64,000 nt of DNA from a virus. The notes below the pieces were generated by a model. That model was not told where the DNA came from. It searched no databases and saw only the letters and a program-made list of their open reading frames with translations. Position 1 is the first letter of the stretch. Each line of letters begins with the position of its first letter. The stretch spans positions 1 through 64,000 of IMG/VR virus record IMGVR_UViG_3300028920_000068; one strand, 5' to 3'. Positions 8,532-15,486 of this stretch are shown one piece after another. The translations under genes were made by a program, and so were the position numbers.

Positions 8532-8798
8532 ATGGAAGTTCACTATTGTGATCTATGTCCTAATGTGCTTAAAAAAGAACGCCATATTGTAGTTATAATC
8601 CACGATCAGGAATTCAGTAGAGGAAAACAACAATATCGCCAGCAACAACCGCAAGCGAGTTATGAAATCTGTGATTCTTGTTATCAATTAATAATGAAAA
8701 TTTTTTCTCATAAAACCTATAAGATTGATGAAATAAAAAAATGGATCAATAAAACTTATGAATTACCTAAAGAGGAGCAAAATAAAGATGGAGAATAA
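8532..8798 (+). CDS. small zinc-finger protein
   Basis: An 88-residue protein with two Cys pairs, YCDLC near residue 6 and ICDSC near residue 47, which would form one treble-clef or ribbon zinc site. A glutamine-rich linker lies between them. The C-terminal third is helical and charged. The function is unknown; a nucleic-acid or protein adaptor is possible. It sits between nucleotide-metabolism genes, and its 3' end overlaps the next start. Confidence 0.6.
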   Translation: MEVHYCDLCPNVLKKERHIVVIIHDQEFSRGKQQYRQQQPQASYEICDSCYQLIMKIFSHKTYKIDEIKKWINKTYELPKEEQNKDGE

Positions 8799-9249
8799 TT
8801 CTAAGGACACTAATCCAAAAGATGCCGTAGGAACAAAAAAGGTTCCTATCTCAGTTGTACCTTTACCTGTAATTGGTGAAGTTGGTTGTGCTATGTTGGA
8901 GGGAGCCAGAAAATATGGTCGCCATAATTATAGAGAGGCTGGAGTCCGAGCCAGTGTTTATATTGATGCTGTTATTATGAGGCATTTAGCCCCGTTTTGG
9001 GAGGGTGAAGATATTGACCCGGATTCTGGTATTCATCATATTGTCAAGGCTATTGCAGGTTTGATGGTGTTAAGAGATAGTATGATTCAGGGAAATTGGG
9101 TAGATGATCGGCCACCGAAATCTCCTGATGGTTGGAAAGATGAATTAAATAAAAAAGCTGCGGCAATTATTGAAAAATATCCTAACGCAAAGGAACCCTA
9201 TACGGAATTAGGACAACAGGGAAATAAGAATAATGGCAAAACAACCTAA
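8788..9249 (+). CDS. dATP/dGTP diphosphohydrolase N-terminal-domain protein
   Basis: A 153-residue protein matching the phage family annotated as dATP/dGTP diphosphohydrolase, N-terminal. Landmarks are NPKDAVGTKKVPISVVP at the start, AMLEGARKYGRHNYREAGVRAS, MRHLAPFWEGEDIDPDSG and HIVKAIAGLMVLRD, all typical in order and spacing. Relatives hydrolyse purine dNTPs to monophosphates, and the cyanophage S-2L member works in the 2-aminoadenine pathway. No PurZ-like gene is visible here, so a general pool-control role is the safer reading. The ATG at 8788 is preferred because GAGGAG lies ten bases upstream and Met-Glu-Asn-Asn begins the conserved block. Confidence 0.78.
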   Translation: MENNSKDTNPKDAVGTKKVPISVVPLPVIGEVGCAMLEGARKYGRHNYREAGVRASVYIDAVIMRHLAPFWEGEDIDPDSGIHHIVKAIAGLMVLRDSMIQGNWVDDRPPKSPDGWKDELNKKAAAIIEKYPNAKEPYTELGQQGNKNNGKTT

Positions 9250-9538
9250 ATGGTTTAACCAAGAAAAATCTATTAAGAAAAAAGCCAATGAAAAAGAAGA
9301 GCGGCTTTATAAGCATTTTCTGTCCGGGGCCCTTTCATGGAAGGGTGATTTTAGTGATGATACTACCTGCATTGATTTAAAATCCACGAAGCATAAATCA
9401 ATTCGAGTAACCACAGAGATGCTGGATAAACTTCAAAAGGATTCATTAGAGATGGGAAAACCGGATTCAATCTTAGTATTAGAATTACCGAAATATTATG
9501 TGATGTGTAAAGTGATACGAAAGGCGGATATGGAATGA
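9233..9538 (+). CDS. PD-(D/E)XK nuclease-like protein, possible Holliday-junction resolvase type
   Basis: A 101-residue protein. An N-terminal Glu-rich helix (KEERLYKHF) is followed by ALSWKGDFSDDTTCIDLKST, which fits the E ... GD ... xDxK core of small phage PD-(D/E)XK resolvase-like nucleases, and then KSIRVTTEMLDKLQKDSLEMGKPDSILVLEL, whose pattern recurs in that family. It lies near recombination genes. Activity is inferred from motif order only. It overlaps its upstream neighbour by 17 bases and the next tiny gene by four. Confidence 0.6.
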   Translation: MAKQPKWFNQEKSIKKKANEKEERLYKHFLSGALSWKGDFSDDTTCIDLKSTKHKSIRVTTEMLDKLQKDSLEMGKPDSILVLELPKYYVMCKVIRKADME

Positions 9539-9669
9539 TCTATAACATACTTTATTCTATGATGTTAATTGGATTTGCCGGCTGTTCTGCTTATGCTCCG
9601 GGTTGGAGAATGAAAATTGTAGGTCTGCTTTTAACGGGTGTTAATGCTCTATTATTTTTGAGAGGTTAA
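9535..9669 (+). CDS. 44-residue membrane peptide
   Basis: The ATGA overlap with the preceding stop and a second hydrophobic stretch support a real tiny gene. The product reads MIYNILYSMMLIGFAGCSAY, then a short polar turn (APGWRMK), then VGLLLTGVNALLFLRG. It is predicted to cross the membrane twice. Function unknown. Confidence 0.5.
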   Translation: MIYNILYSMMLIGFAGCSAYAPGWRMKIVGLLLTGVNALLFLRG

Positions 9670-9670
9670 A

Positions 9671-10057
9671 ATGAAAAAATTTTGTGTTGATTTAGAAATA
9701 GCAAAAGAATTAAATAAAAATAGTTTTCCTCAAAGTAAATTTTGTTGGTATAGATGCTATTCTAATAATAAATTAAAATGGTTTCATGGATTATTTGATG
9801 AGAATGATAAAGTTAATAAACAAATTTTTGCCCCAACTTCTGATGAAATTTTAAAAGAATTGCCAAAACAAATTGTTTGCGGTGGAAAAATTTATACGTT
9901 AATAATTGACTGCCATCTTACCCGATATGAAATCCAATACGTCAATTATTTAGGAGCCCCTATAAACTTGTTATTCGATTTTATAGAAGATCCCAAATTA
10001 GTAAACGCTCTCGCAAAGTGTTGGCTGTATCTTAAAAAAGAAGGGTGTATAAAATGA
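9671..10057 (+). CDS. conserved-looking phage protein of unknown function
   Basis: A 128-residue soluble protein starting MKKFCVDLEIAKELNKNSFPQ. It is rich in aromatics and Cys (FCWYRCYS) and ends in a helical segment. No catalytic motif or domain is recognised. It starts one base after the previous stop and overlaps the following basic peptide by four bases, so it belongs to the same translational chain. Confidence 0.6.
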   Translation: MKKFCVDLEIAKELNKNSFPQSKFCWYRCYSNNKLKWFHGLFDENDKVNKQIFAPTSDEILKELPKQIVCGGKIYTLIIDCHLTRYEIQYVNYLGAPINLLFDFIEDPKLVNALAKCWLYLKKEGCIK

Positions 10058-10164
10058 AACAAAGAAATAAAGTAAAGAGACTTCAAAGACGGATCAAAGC
10101 TTACGAAGAATTGGATAGTCGAGATAAAAAGGATCGAAGAAAACCCGGGAGTTTTAAAAGATGA
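10054..10164 (+). CDS. 36-residue basic peptide
   Basis: A very short ORF linked by ATGA-type overlaps on both sides. The product (MKQRNKVKRLQRRIKAYEEL, then DSRDKKDRRKPGSFKR) is one highly basic amphipathic helix with a basic tail. It may bind nucleic acid, but it is too small for family assignment. Confidence 0.5.
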   Translation: MKQRNKVKRLQRRIKAYEELDSRDKKDRRKPGSFKR

Positions 10165-10616
10165 TTGAATTTTATCTTGCCAAACTTGCATATTTTTTAA
10201 TGATACTTGGTAAAATGTGTCTAGCTTGTGGTATAGGTATGGTTATTGGTCGAGAACGAAAACGTAACGATAAGCCCGGCGGTTCTAGGACATTTGCTTT
10301 AATTTGTTTAGGGGCCTGTAACATTGCTATATTAACCCAAAAAATTGCGCTTTTAAATCCAGCTATACATAATTTTACCAGATTAATGTCATACGGTTTA
10401 GCAAGTATTGGATTTATTGGTAGTGGGGTTATTATTCATTTAAAGGATAAGGTTGAGGGTATCACTACGGCAGCAACTCTATGGGCTATTGTTTTAGTGG
10501 GATATTTAATTGGTTTAGAATATTTCCTTTGGGCCGGAACAACGGCTTTTCTTATGTGGCTAATCTTAGAGGCTAAATATAGAGATTTTTTTGGAGGATA
10601 TGATGAAGAAGACTAA
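10161..10616 (+). CDS. MgtC/SapB-family membrane protein
   Basis: A 151-residue protein with four to five transmembrane segments. It carries the MgtC family landmarks: GIGMVIGRERKRNDKPGGSR after the first helix, TFALICLGAC, and GFIGSGVIIHLKDKVEGITTAATLW. The cytoplasmic soluble tail of Salmonella MgtC is absent, leaving only a short acidic end. Bacterial MgtC tunes membrane ATP synthase and phosphate uptake during magnesium limitation and in macrophages. In a phage it may adjust host energetics during infection, which is inference. The start overlaps the upstream stop (ATGA). Confidence 0.82.
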   Translation: MIEFYLAKLAYFLMILGKMCLACGIGMVIGRERKRNDKPGGSRTFALICLGACNIAILTQKIALLNPAIHNFTRLMSYGLASIGFIGSGVIIHLKDKVEGITTAATLWAIVLVGYLIGLEYFLWAGTTAFLMWLILEAKYRDFFGGYDEED

Positions 10617-10908
10617 GTTTAAATTAGGACAAAAGGTTTGGGTTGTTTATGAATTAAAAGGGGCACTTATTAGAGGCGAGATTAACTCTATTGATGTACC
10701 TAAATTAAATAATCCAAATTATGAGTATAGTATATTATGTCCTGAGTCAAATTTTCTTTTACCCGGAGTTCCAGAATATGTAATCGGTAAGACTAAAAAA
10801 GAAGCTTTAAAATTATATGAAGAAATTTGGAAAGGCACAGAATCATGGCGGTCAAAAGAAGTAACAAAAAGAACACTAAAAAGCGCAAAGAAAAATATCC
10901 TGCGTTAA
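10603..10908 (+). CDS. small protein with SH3-like beta front, unknown function
   Basis: About 102 residues. The start MKKTKFKLGQKVWVVYELKG followed by RGEINSIDVPK resembles the short beta-barrel (KOW/SH3-like) small proteins common in phages, and the tail is helical and basic. Two adjacent ATGs exist; the second, at 10603, lies five bases after GGAGG and is preferred. It overlaps the following phosphoesterase gene by 64 bases. Confidence 0.55.
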   Translation: MKKTKFKLGQKVWVVYELKGALIRGEINSIDVPKLNNPNYEYSILCPESNFLLPGVPEYVIGKTKKEALKLYEEIWKGTESWRSKEVTKRTLKSAKKNILR

Positions 10909-11804
10909 GAGAAAAGATTCTAATTATCGGAGATCCTCATTGTAATCAGGGCCGTGAAAAGGCTTGGGATTATGCTAAGCGGAGTTTATTTAAAGTTATC
11001 GCCAAGGAATCTTTTGATAAAGCAATTATTACAGGAGATTTATTTGATAAGACCCCTACCATTAAAGAGCGGGTAATGATGGCTAATTTTCTCCAGCAAC
11101 TCTCTAAACACAGAAAATGTAAGGAGATTATTTTAATTAAAGGAACCGATTCCCATGAAATGACTAACGGTTATTATAATTTTGAAGACATAACTGTTTT
11201 AACAAATATTCAGGCTTGGAAAGAATTGGCTTTGGGTAAATATGTTTTTGGTCATTATGAGGTCAAAGGAACCCGGTATATTAATGGTCATTTATCTGAA
11301 AGCAATCGTAAAGTAGATCCACAATTAATTTATGTTTTGGGACACATTCACCAACCTGTATGTTCATTTAAAAATGTAAATTATGTGGGCTCTTTATACA
11401 AGGTTTCTTTTTCAGAGATCGAAGATCAAAAACGAATAGGCATTATTGAAAACAATAAATTAAAATGGAAACAGATTGATTCTCGGCCTATGTATGAAAT
11501 TAATCTTATTGGAGAGGGGGGTAAAGTTAAAGGTTCTGGATTAAAAAAGCTTCAGTCTAATAAAGAAACAGACATAGATTTAAAAATCAAGGCTATAACA
11601 GATACGGTTTCTGTTGGAGAAATTCATCGAGCAATTAATAAAATCCGAAAACAATATAAGGTTGAATATTATAAAGAAGAGATAAAAGTCAAGGAAATTA
11701 AAACCGATATTCCCGAAGACTTGAATCAAGAGGAATTATTGAAAAAATATTGCGAGCTTAAAAAAGTGTCCTATGCTATTATTAATAAGGAGTTATCGAA
11801 ATGA
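10845..11804 (+). CDS. sbcD: SbcD/gp47-like nuclease subunit
   Basis: A 319-residue calcineurin-like phosphoesterase of the Mre11/SbcD/T4 gp47 type. Metal-site motifs appear in order: IIGDPHCNQG, ITGDLFDK, IKGTDSHE (in place of GNHD), VFGHYE and LGHIHQP, followed by a helical capping region. With the SbcC-like ATPase at 13057-14487 it would form the nuclease complex that processes DNA ends for recombination. I chose the ATG at 10845 (MAVKRSNKK); an upstream TTG in the same frame has no better ribosome site. The change of GNHD to GTDSHE keeps the metal-binding His and Asp types. Confidence 0.85.
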   Translation: MAVKRSNKKNTKKRKEKYPALREKILIIGDPHCNQGREKAWDYAKRSLFKVIAKESFDKAIITGDLFDKTPTIKERVMMANFLQQLSKHRKCKEIILIKGTDSHEMTNGYYNFEDITVLTNIQAWKELALGKYVFGHYEVKGTRYINGHLSESNRKVDPQLIYVLGHIHQPVCSFKNVNYVGSLYKVSFSEIEDQKRIGIIENNKLKWKQIDSRPMYEINLIGEGGKVKGSGLKKLQSNKETDIDLKIKAITDTVSVGEIHRAINKIRKQYKVEYYKEEIKVKEIKTDIPEDLNQEELLKKYCELKKVSYAIINKELSK

Positions 11805-11995
11805 AAACCGATCAATTACCCAAAGTAGTTGAGCAGTTAAAACTTGACTTACATAAAAGAGTTCAGCAATTTAATAAAGAAACGGGTTTAGAGATTAGCG
11901 GAGTAATCGTTGAAGGTATTTATACGGATGCTCCTGTGGCAGATCAGAACCCTATTTTAAAAACTTATCGTGTTGGAGTGAATATAGAATTATGA
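11801..11995 (+). CDS. 64-residue protein of unknown function
   Basis: A small acidic-basic mixed protein: an N-terminal helix (LPKVVEQLKLDLHKRVQQFN) followed by two or three predicted strands ending YRVGVNIEL. It overlaps both neighbours by four bases, placing it between the SbcD-like and RuvC-like genes. No motif is recognised; it may be an accessory factor of recombination. Confidence 0.55.
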   Translation: MKTDQLPKVVEQLKLDLHKRVQQFNKETGLEISGVIVEGIYTDAPVADQNPILKTYRVGVNIEL

Positions 11996-12618
11996 GTGCC
12001 TTATCTTTTGACTTAGATGAAATTTGTAGTATTTTGGATAAAGAAATTCGGCCTAATACTATGTCTTTGGGTGTAGATGGGGCCCAAAAGAAAACCGGGA
12101 TTTGTTTATTACGGACAACGAAAACTAAATTTTATGTTGAAGGATTTTATGAGATTCAGATGAAAGGCGTAGGTAAGGGAAATTTACATAAGAAATTACC
12201 GGAATATCTTTCTTACTGTAAAAATGTTTGTGCCGATTTACCCTTGTGGTCTAAATATGATAGAAGGTTAATTATTGAAGATTGTTATTATGGTATGTCT
12301 ATTTGGACAACTAAAGTTTTGGCGAAATATGCGGTGGTATCTTTCTTTGCATTTAAAAAATGGGCTACAGATATACCTGAGCCTATTCAACCTATTACAG
12401 CTAGAAAGAAAGTAGGTTTTGTGGCAGATTCGGGAAAATTCCATTATGAATTGCGTACTGTGGCTGGAGAACAGAAGCGAAAGAAAATTTGGGATCGGAA
12501 ACCGTTACCGTTAAAAGATCAAATTATTAATTATGTCGAGGAAAATTTTAACATTGAATTAGACTCGGATGATTTTGCAGACGCTTTCATCCTTGCCCTA
12601 TCGGGATTAATTGAATAA
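11992..12618 (+). CDS. RuvC-like Holliday-junction resolvase
   Basis: A 208-residue RNase H-fold protein. Acidic active-site candidates are D29 (SLGVDGAQ), E96 (RRLIIEDCYYG) and D193/D194/D197 (DSDDFADAFILAL), which match the spacing of phage RuvC-like resolvases. It would resolve branched recombination intermediates before packaging. It is flanked by SbcD and SbcC genes, consistent with the recombination module. Basic residues around 138-172 could contact DNA. Confidence 0.8.
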   Translation: MSALSFDLDEICSILDKEIRPNTMSLGVDGAQKKTGICLLRTTKTKFYVEGFYEIQMKGVGKGNLHKKLPEYLSYCKNVCADLPLWSKYDRRLIIEDCYYGMSIWTTKVLAKYAVVSFFAFKKWATDIPEPIQPITARKKVGFVADSGKFHYELRTVAGEQKRKKIWDRKPLPLKDQIINYVEENFNIELDSDDFADAFILALSGLIE

Positions 12619-13079
12619 TGTATAAACATTGTTATAAAGCACAGGATTTTGTGGACGAATGGACAACTCGGTTAGGGTTGCCAACAGTATTCGTGAAGGA
12701 ATACTCGAAGAAGAAATTTACTGCGGGTATTATTCCAACTGCGAGTACAGTTCTTTTCAATCCAAAAGAGATTAATGATAGACAGATTTTTGTTGTTTCT
12801 CTATTACATGAGCTTTGTCATTGGTGGTTTTATTGGAATCATACAGATGAAAGTTATGCTGATGAATCAAAAGTAATTCCAATGACAGTGGAATGGATTA
12901 AGAAATATTATCCGAGTTATTTTCAAGCACTCTTAACTCGCTATGCTCGGATCATTCGGCGTTGTGAAAAATATATTTCAGAAGATTTAGTGATGAGAAA
13001 GACAGAACATTATTATGGATTTATTAAAGTATTAGTCAAGTATGGAGTAATTACAAATGTTAAAAAAGTTACACAATAA
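12618..13079 (+). CDS. HExxH zinc metallopeptidase-like protein (HELCH)
   Basis: A 153-residue protein with LLHELCHWWFYWNH near residues 57-70, the HExxH zinc-binding helix, and an acidic ESYADESK just after it that could supply the third ligand. The arrangement resembles SprT-like or ImmA-like small metallopeptidases. It is the first of four different HExxH proteins in this window. Substrate unknown. It overlaps the SbcC start by 23 bases. Confidence 0.62.
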   Translation: MYKHCYKAQDFVDEWTTRLGLPTVFVKEYSKKKFTAGIIPTASTVLFNPKEINDRQIFVVSLLHELCHWWFYWNHTDESYADESKVIPMTVEWIKKYYPSYFQALLTRYARIIRRCEKYISEDLVMRKTEHYYGFIKVLVKYGVITNVKKVTQ

Positions 13080-14487
13080 AAATTTTGGAATTCATAAAGA
13101 TTTAACTGTTAAGTTTAGAGAGGGTATTAATGCTGTCATTGGCCCCAATCGAACAGGCAAGACTCAATTGATGGAAAGTATATGCTTCGGCCTCTACGGA
13201 AAAACCCAGAATTCCAAGCTGGAAAAAATCATTAACTTTGATGCGGATAAAGCTCAGGTCGATTTATCTTTATCTGAATTTGATATATCCCGGAATAGAA
13301 CAAAAACGGGTTCTTCTATGTCAGGCATTAAAAAATTAGAATTAGATACCAAATTAAATTTGGATTATCAAGAATTTTTAAGTATCTTTTATATTTCTTC
13401 CCATGAACAAAAGAGTTTATTTGATCCTTCGTATTTAAGACAATTTCTTATTTCAATTTTTGATCTGGATAAATATTCTCGGAAACATCAAGAACTTAAG
13501 GCCGAATATCGGGGATTAAAAGCGGTAGATGTTGAAATTAAGAAACCAAACATTCCCTTATTGAAACACAGATTTGCTAGAGTTAAAAAAATTGTTGAAA
13601 GAGAAAAGATAAACTTAGAAAAATATGAAACGATTTCTAAAAAAATTACTAAAGCTTTAACTCAGCTTGCCTCAAAAGAGGGTGAGTTAAACACAAAGAA
13701 AAGAATTATCAAAAAGAAATATGTTTTATTGAAATCGGGTAAGTGTCCTGAGTGCTCCCGGCCCTATGATAAGAAACACATCGAAGAGGGGCTTAAAAAG
13801 GCAAAAATTAATTTTGATAAAATTCAGCAATATGAAAAGAGTTTTGCTATCAAAAGACGAGAGTATGAAAGTAAAGAAGAAAAATGTGATACATTGATTA
13901 ATCAAATCATGGCCCGTATTAATCGAGGCAGAAGAATTTTAACTATTCTCAAGGAACGCTCTCGGGAAACGGTGGTTAAGACAAATAAAGAGCGCATTAA
14001 GGAACTGGAAAAAATTATCCCCATTTTCGATCCAAAGGGTTTTCCCTCTTATTTGTTGCAGGTTTATGTGCCTGTAATTACTCAGACAGCTAATAATCTT
14101 TTAAGTGTTATTTTTCCAGATACTATAGTAGATATTCGCACAGAGCGGCCCGAGTCTAATCGACCAGATTTTAAACCTTTTATTCATCGGGGCGAAGAAA
14201 TATTGGAGATGAAAGATCTCTCTGGTTCGGAGAGAGTTTTAGTTAATCTCTGTTTTCGTTTGGGTATTATGGTAATTTTTAAACGCTTGTGTAATACCTG
14301 TATTGATTTTATGTTAATAGATGAAGGATTAGAAAAGGTTGATGATAACAACTGTTTAAGAATACTCGATCTCTTTGAAAATTTTATGAATTTGGGTTTT
14401 TTGAAACAGGTTGTTATGGTAACGCATAAAGATATTTTAAAGAAACAAGAGCAGGTAAATTATGTTGAATTAATGGTACAAAGGTAA
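13057..14487 (+). CDS. sbcC: SbcC/gp46-like SMC-family ATPase
   Basis: A 476-residue ABC-type ATPase with a short coiled coil. Walker A is GPNRTGKT (29-36), the zinc hook is CPEC (230-233) between two coiled-coil arms, the signature is DLSGSERV (387-394) and Walker B is FMLIDE (D422, E423). Bacterial SbcC is about twice as long and T4 gp46 is 560 aa, so the arms are reduced. It partners the SbcD-like protein. Its last seven codons lie inside one copy of a 43-bp direct repeat, so the natural C-terminus may have been altered by recombination. Confidence 0.88.
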   Translation: MLKKLHNKNFGIHKDLTVKFREGINAVIGPNRTGKTQLMESICFGLYGKTQNSKLEKIINFDADKAQVDLSLSEFDISRNRTKTGSSMSGIKKLELDTKLNLDYQEFLSIFYISSHEQKSLFDPSYLRQFLISIFDLDKYSRKHQELKAEYRGLKAVDVEIKKPNIPLLKHRFARVKKIVEREKINLEKYETISKKITKALTQLASKEGELNTKKRIIKKKYVLLKSGKCPECSRPYDKKHIEEGLKKAKINFDKIQQYEKSFAIKRREYESKEEKCDTLINQIMARINRGRRILTILKERSRETVVKTNKERIKELEKIIPIFDPKGFPSYLLQVYVPVITQTANNLLSVIFPDTIVDIRTERPESNRPDFKPFIHRGEEILEMKDLSGSERVLVNLCFRLGIMVIFKRLCNTCIDFMLIDEGLEKVDDNNCLRILDLFENFMNLGFLKQVVMVTHKDILKKQEQVNYVELMVQR

Positions 14488-14511
14488 AATGAAAGACGGC
14501 TTATATCAAGT
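14469..14511 (+). repeat. 43-bp direct repeat, copy 1
   Basis: This 43-base segment is identical to 15323-15365. It covers the last codons of the SbcC-like gene and the first seven codons (MKDGLYQ) of a truncated small ORF. After the repeat the two copies diverge but keep partial similarity for about 18 more bases. Confidence 0.92.
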
Positions 14512-14560
14512 AACATATATGGGAATTTTATCTTGCATTAATAACCATAATTCTTGTTAG
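14489..14560 (+). pseudogene. truncated remnant of the 47-aa gene at 15343, joined to a small membrane-protein remnant
   Basis: The frame starts MKDGLYQV exactly as the gene at 15343 does but stops after 23 codons. In another frame, bases 14514-14592 read HIWEFYLALITIILVSGIIF then IGLNNL and a stop, which looks like the 3' end of a small membrane protein without a start. The stretch therefore looks like a recombination scar between two former genes. The short peptide could still be translated. Confidence 0.5.
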
Positions 14561-14608
14561 TGGTATTATATTTATAGGTTTAAATAATTTATAAGGAGAA
14601 TGGAAAAA

Positions 14609-14947
14609 ATGAAATCCTTTAAATATTTTATTGAGATAATCGTACTAAGTCTTCTTGTTGCTTATGTAACTACAGCTTGTTTTCTTTATTTCGAAAAAAG
14701 GAATAAAGAATATTACGATAATTCTCAGATGTGGATAATGAGTCAAATTGATGATTTGAAAAATAGAACAAAACAAGCAAATGGTTGTATAAATATAAAG
14801 GGTAGCGATTCTTTATATGCAATTAAATATTTGTTGAATGAAGGTTATTGCGTTCAAAAAGAATTGTCTTCGCAAGATTCCGACTCGTCAAACAATATAG
14901 TAGCTGTTTTAACTGCTATAAAAAATGTTCAAAAGGAGAATAAATAA
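14609..14947 (+). CDS. membrane-anchored small protein
   Basis: About 112 residues with one N-terminal transmembrane helix (YFIEIIVLSLLVAYVTTACF) and a soluble, helical, mostly polar remainder with two cysteines (GCINIKG, GYCVQKE). The ATG at 14609 is preferred because AAGGAG lies ten bases upstream; an ATG at 14600 is too close to that site. It is the first gene in the segment bounded by the 43-bp repeats. Function unknown. Confidence 0.6.
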   Translation: MKSFKYFIEIIVLSLLVAYVTTACFLYFEKRNKEYYDNSQMWIMSQIDDLKNRTKQANGCINIKGSDSLYAIKYLLNEGYCVQKELSSQDSDSSNNIVAVLTAIKNVQKENK

Positions 14948-15150
14948 TGACTTCAGATGATCTTAAAAGAGAAATGTTAATAGAGTTTAGTGTTAGTATG
15001 TTGATTTTATTTTTACTTGTTTCAATACCATGCTGGATAATATATGGAATGGATAAAATAACTTATATTGAGTATATTCAAAATGGTTGGAGTTATTGTT
15101 GGGGCGTTAGTATTGATTGGGTTAAACATTTTTTATCAAGATTAATTTAA
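14947..15150 (+). CDS. 67-residue membrane protein
   Basis: It starts in an ATG overlapping the previous stop. One long hydrophobic helix (FSVSMLILFLLVSIPCWIIY) is followed by an aromatic-rich amphipathic segment with five Trp or Tyr residues and a short C-terminal helix. Probably an inner-membrane peptide; role unknown. It lies inside the repeat-bounded segment. Confidence 0.55.
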   Translation: MTSDDLKREMLIEFSVSMLILFLLVSIPCWIIYGMDKITYIEYIQNGWSYCWGVSIDWVKHFLSRLI

Positions 15151-15160
15151 GGAGTTAATT

Positions 15161-15346
15161 ATGAAATTTAATAAAAAACAATGGATTATTAACCAATGGC
15201 TTCCACCAAATATTGTAAAAGAAATTAAAAATCATGAGGGTTGGTTGCACTTATCTACGACGATTCCGAATAATGAGGATGGAACAATTGAAATATCACC
15301 TATAAAGGGATGTCAATATTTTATTAATGGTACAAAGGTAAAATGA
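15161..15346 (+). CDS. 61-residue protein of unknown function
   Basis: Preceded by AAGGAG. The product (MKFNKKQWIINQWLPPNIVK onward) is soluble, with a predicted beta-rich C-terminal half ending YFINGTKVK. That end is encoded by copy 2 of the 43-bp repeat in a different frame from the SbcC end in copy 1. The stop overlaps the next ATG. Confidence 0.55.
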   Translation: MKFNKKQWIINQWLPPNIVKEIKNHEGWLHLSTTIPNNEDGTIEISPIKGCQYFINGTKVK

Positions 15347-15365
15347 AAGACGGCTTATATCAAGT
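15323..15365 (+). repeat. 43-bp direct repeat, copy 2
   Basis: Identical to 14469-14511, 854 bases away. Here it covers the end of the 61-aa gene and the start of the intact 47-aa gene. The pair bounds a segment with three small genes and offers a site for loss or gain of that segment by homologous recombination. Confidence 0.92.
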
Positions 15366-15486
15366 TAATTATAAAGGAATTTGTGCAGGTTTTGAAATAA
15401 AAAATGGGAAAGTAATTAATATTGCCCCAATTTTAAAGAAGAAATTTAATTTTTGGAAAACAATAGCAAAGAGGATAAAATCCTAA
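15343..15486 (+). CDS. 47-residue protein, intact counterpart of the remnant at 14489
   Basis: It begins MKDGLYQVNYKGICAGFEIK and ends in a basic hydrophobic helix (FNFWKTIAKRIKS). The first seven codons come from the 43-bp repeat. Stop and next ATG overlap (TAATG). The N-terminal half looks like a small beta hairpin similar to other phage KDG-Y start peptides, but no function can be given. Confidence 0.55.
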   Translation: MKDGLYQVNYKGICAGFEIKNGKVINIAPILKKKFNFWKTIAKRIKS

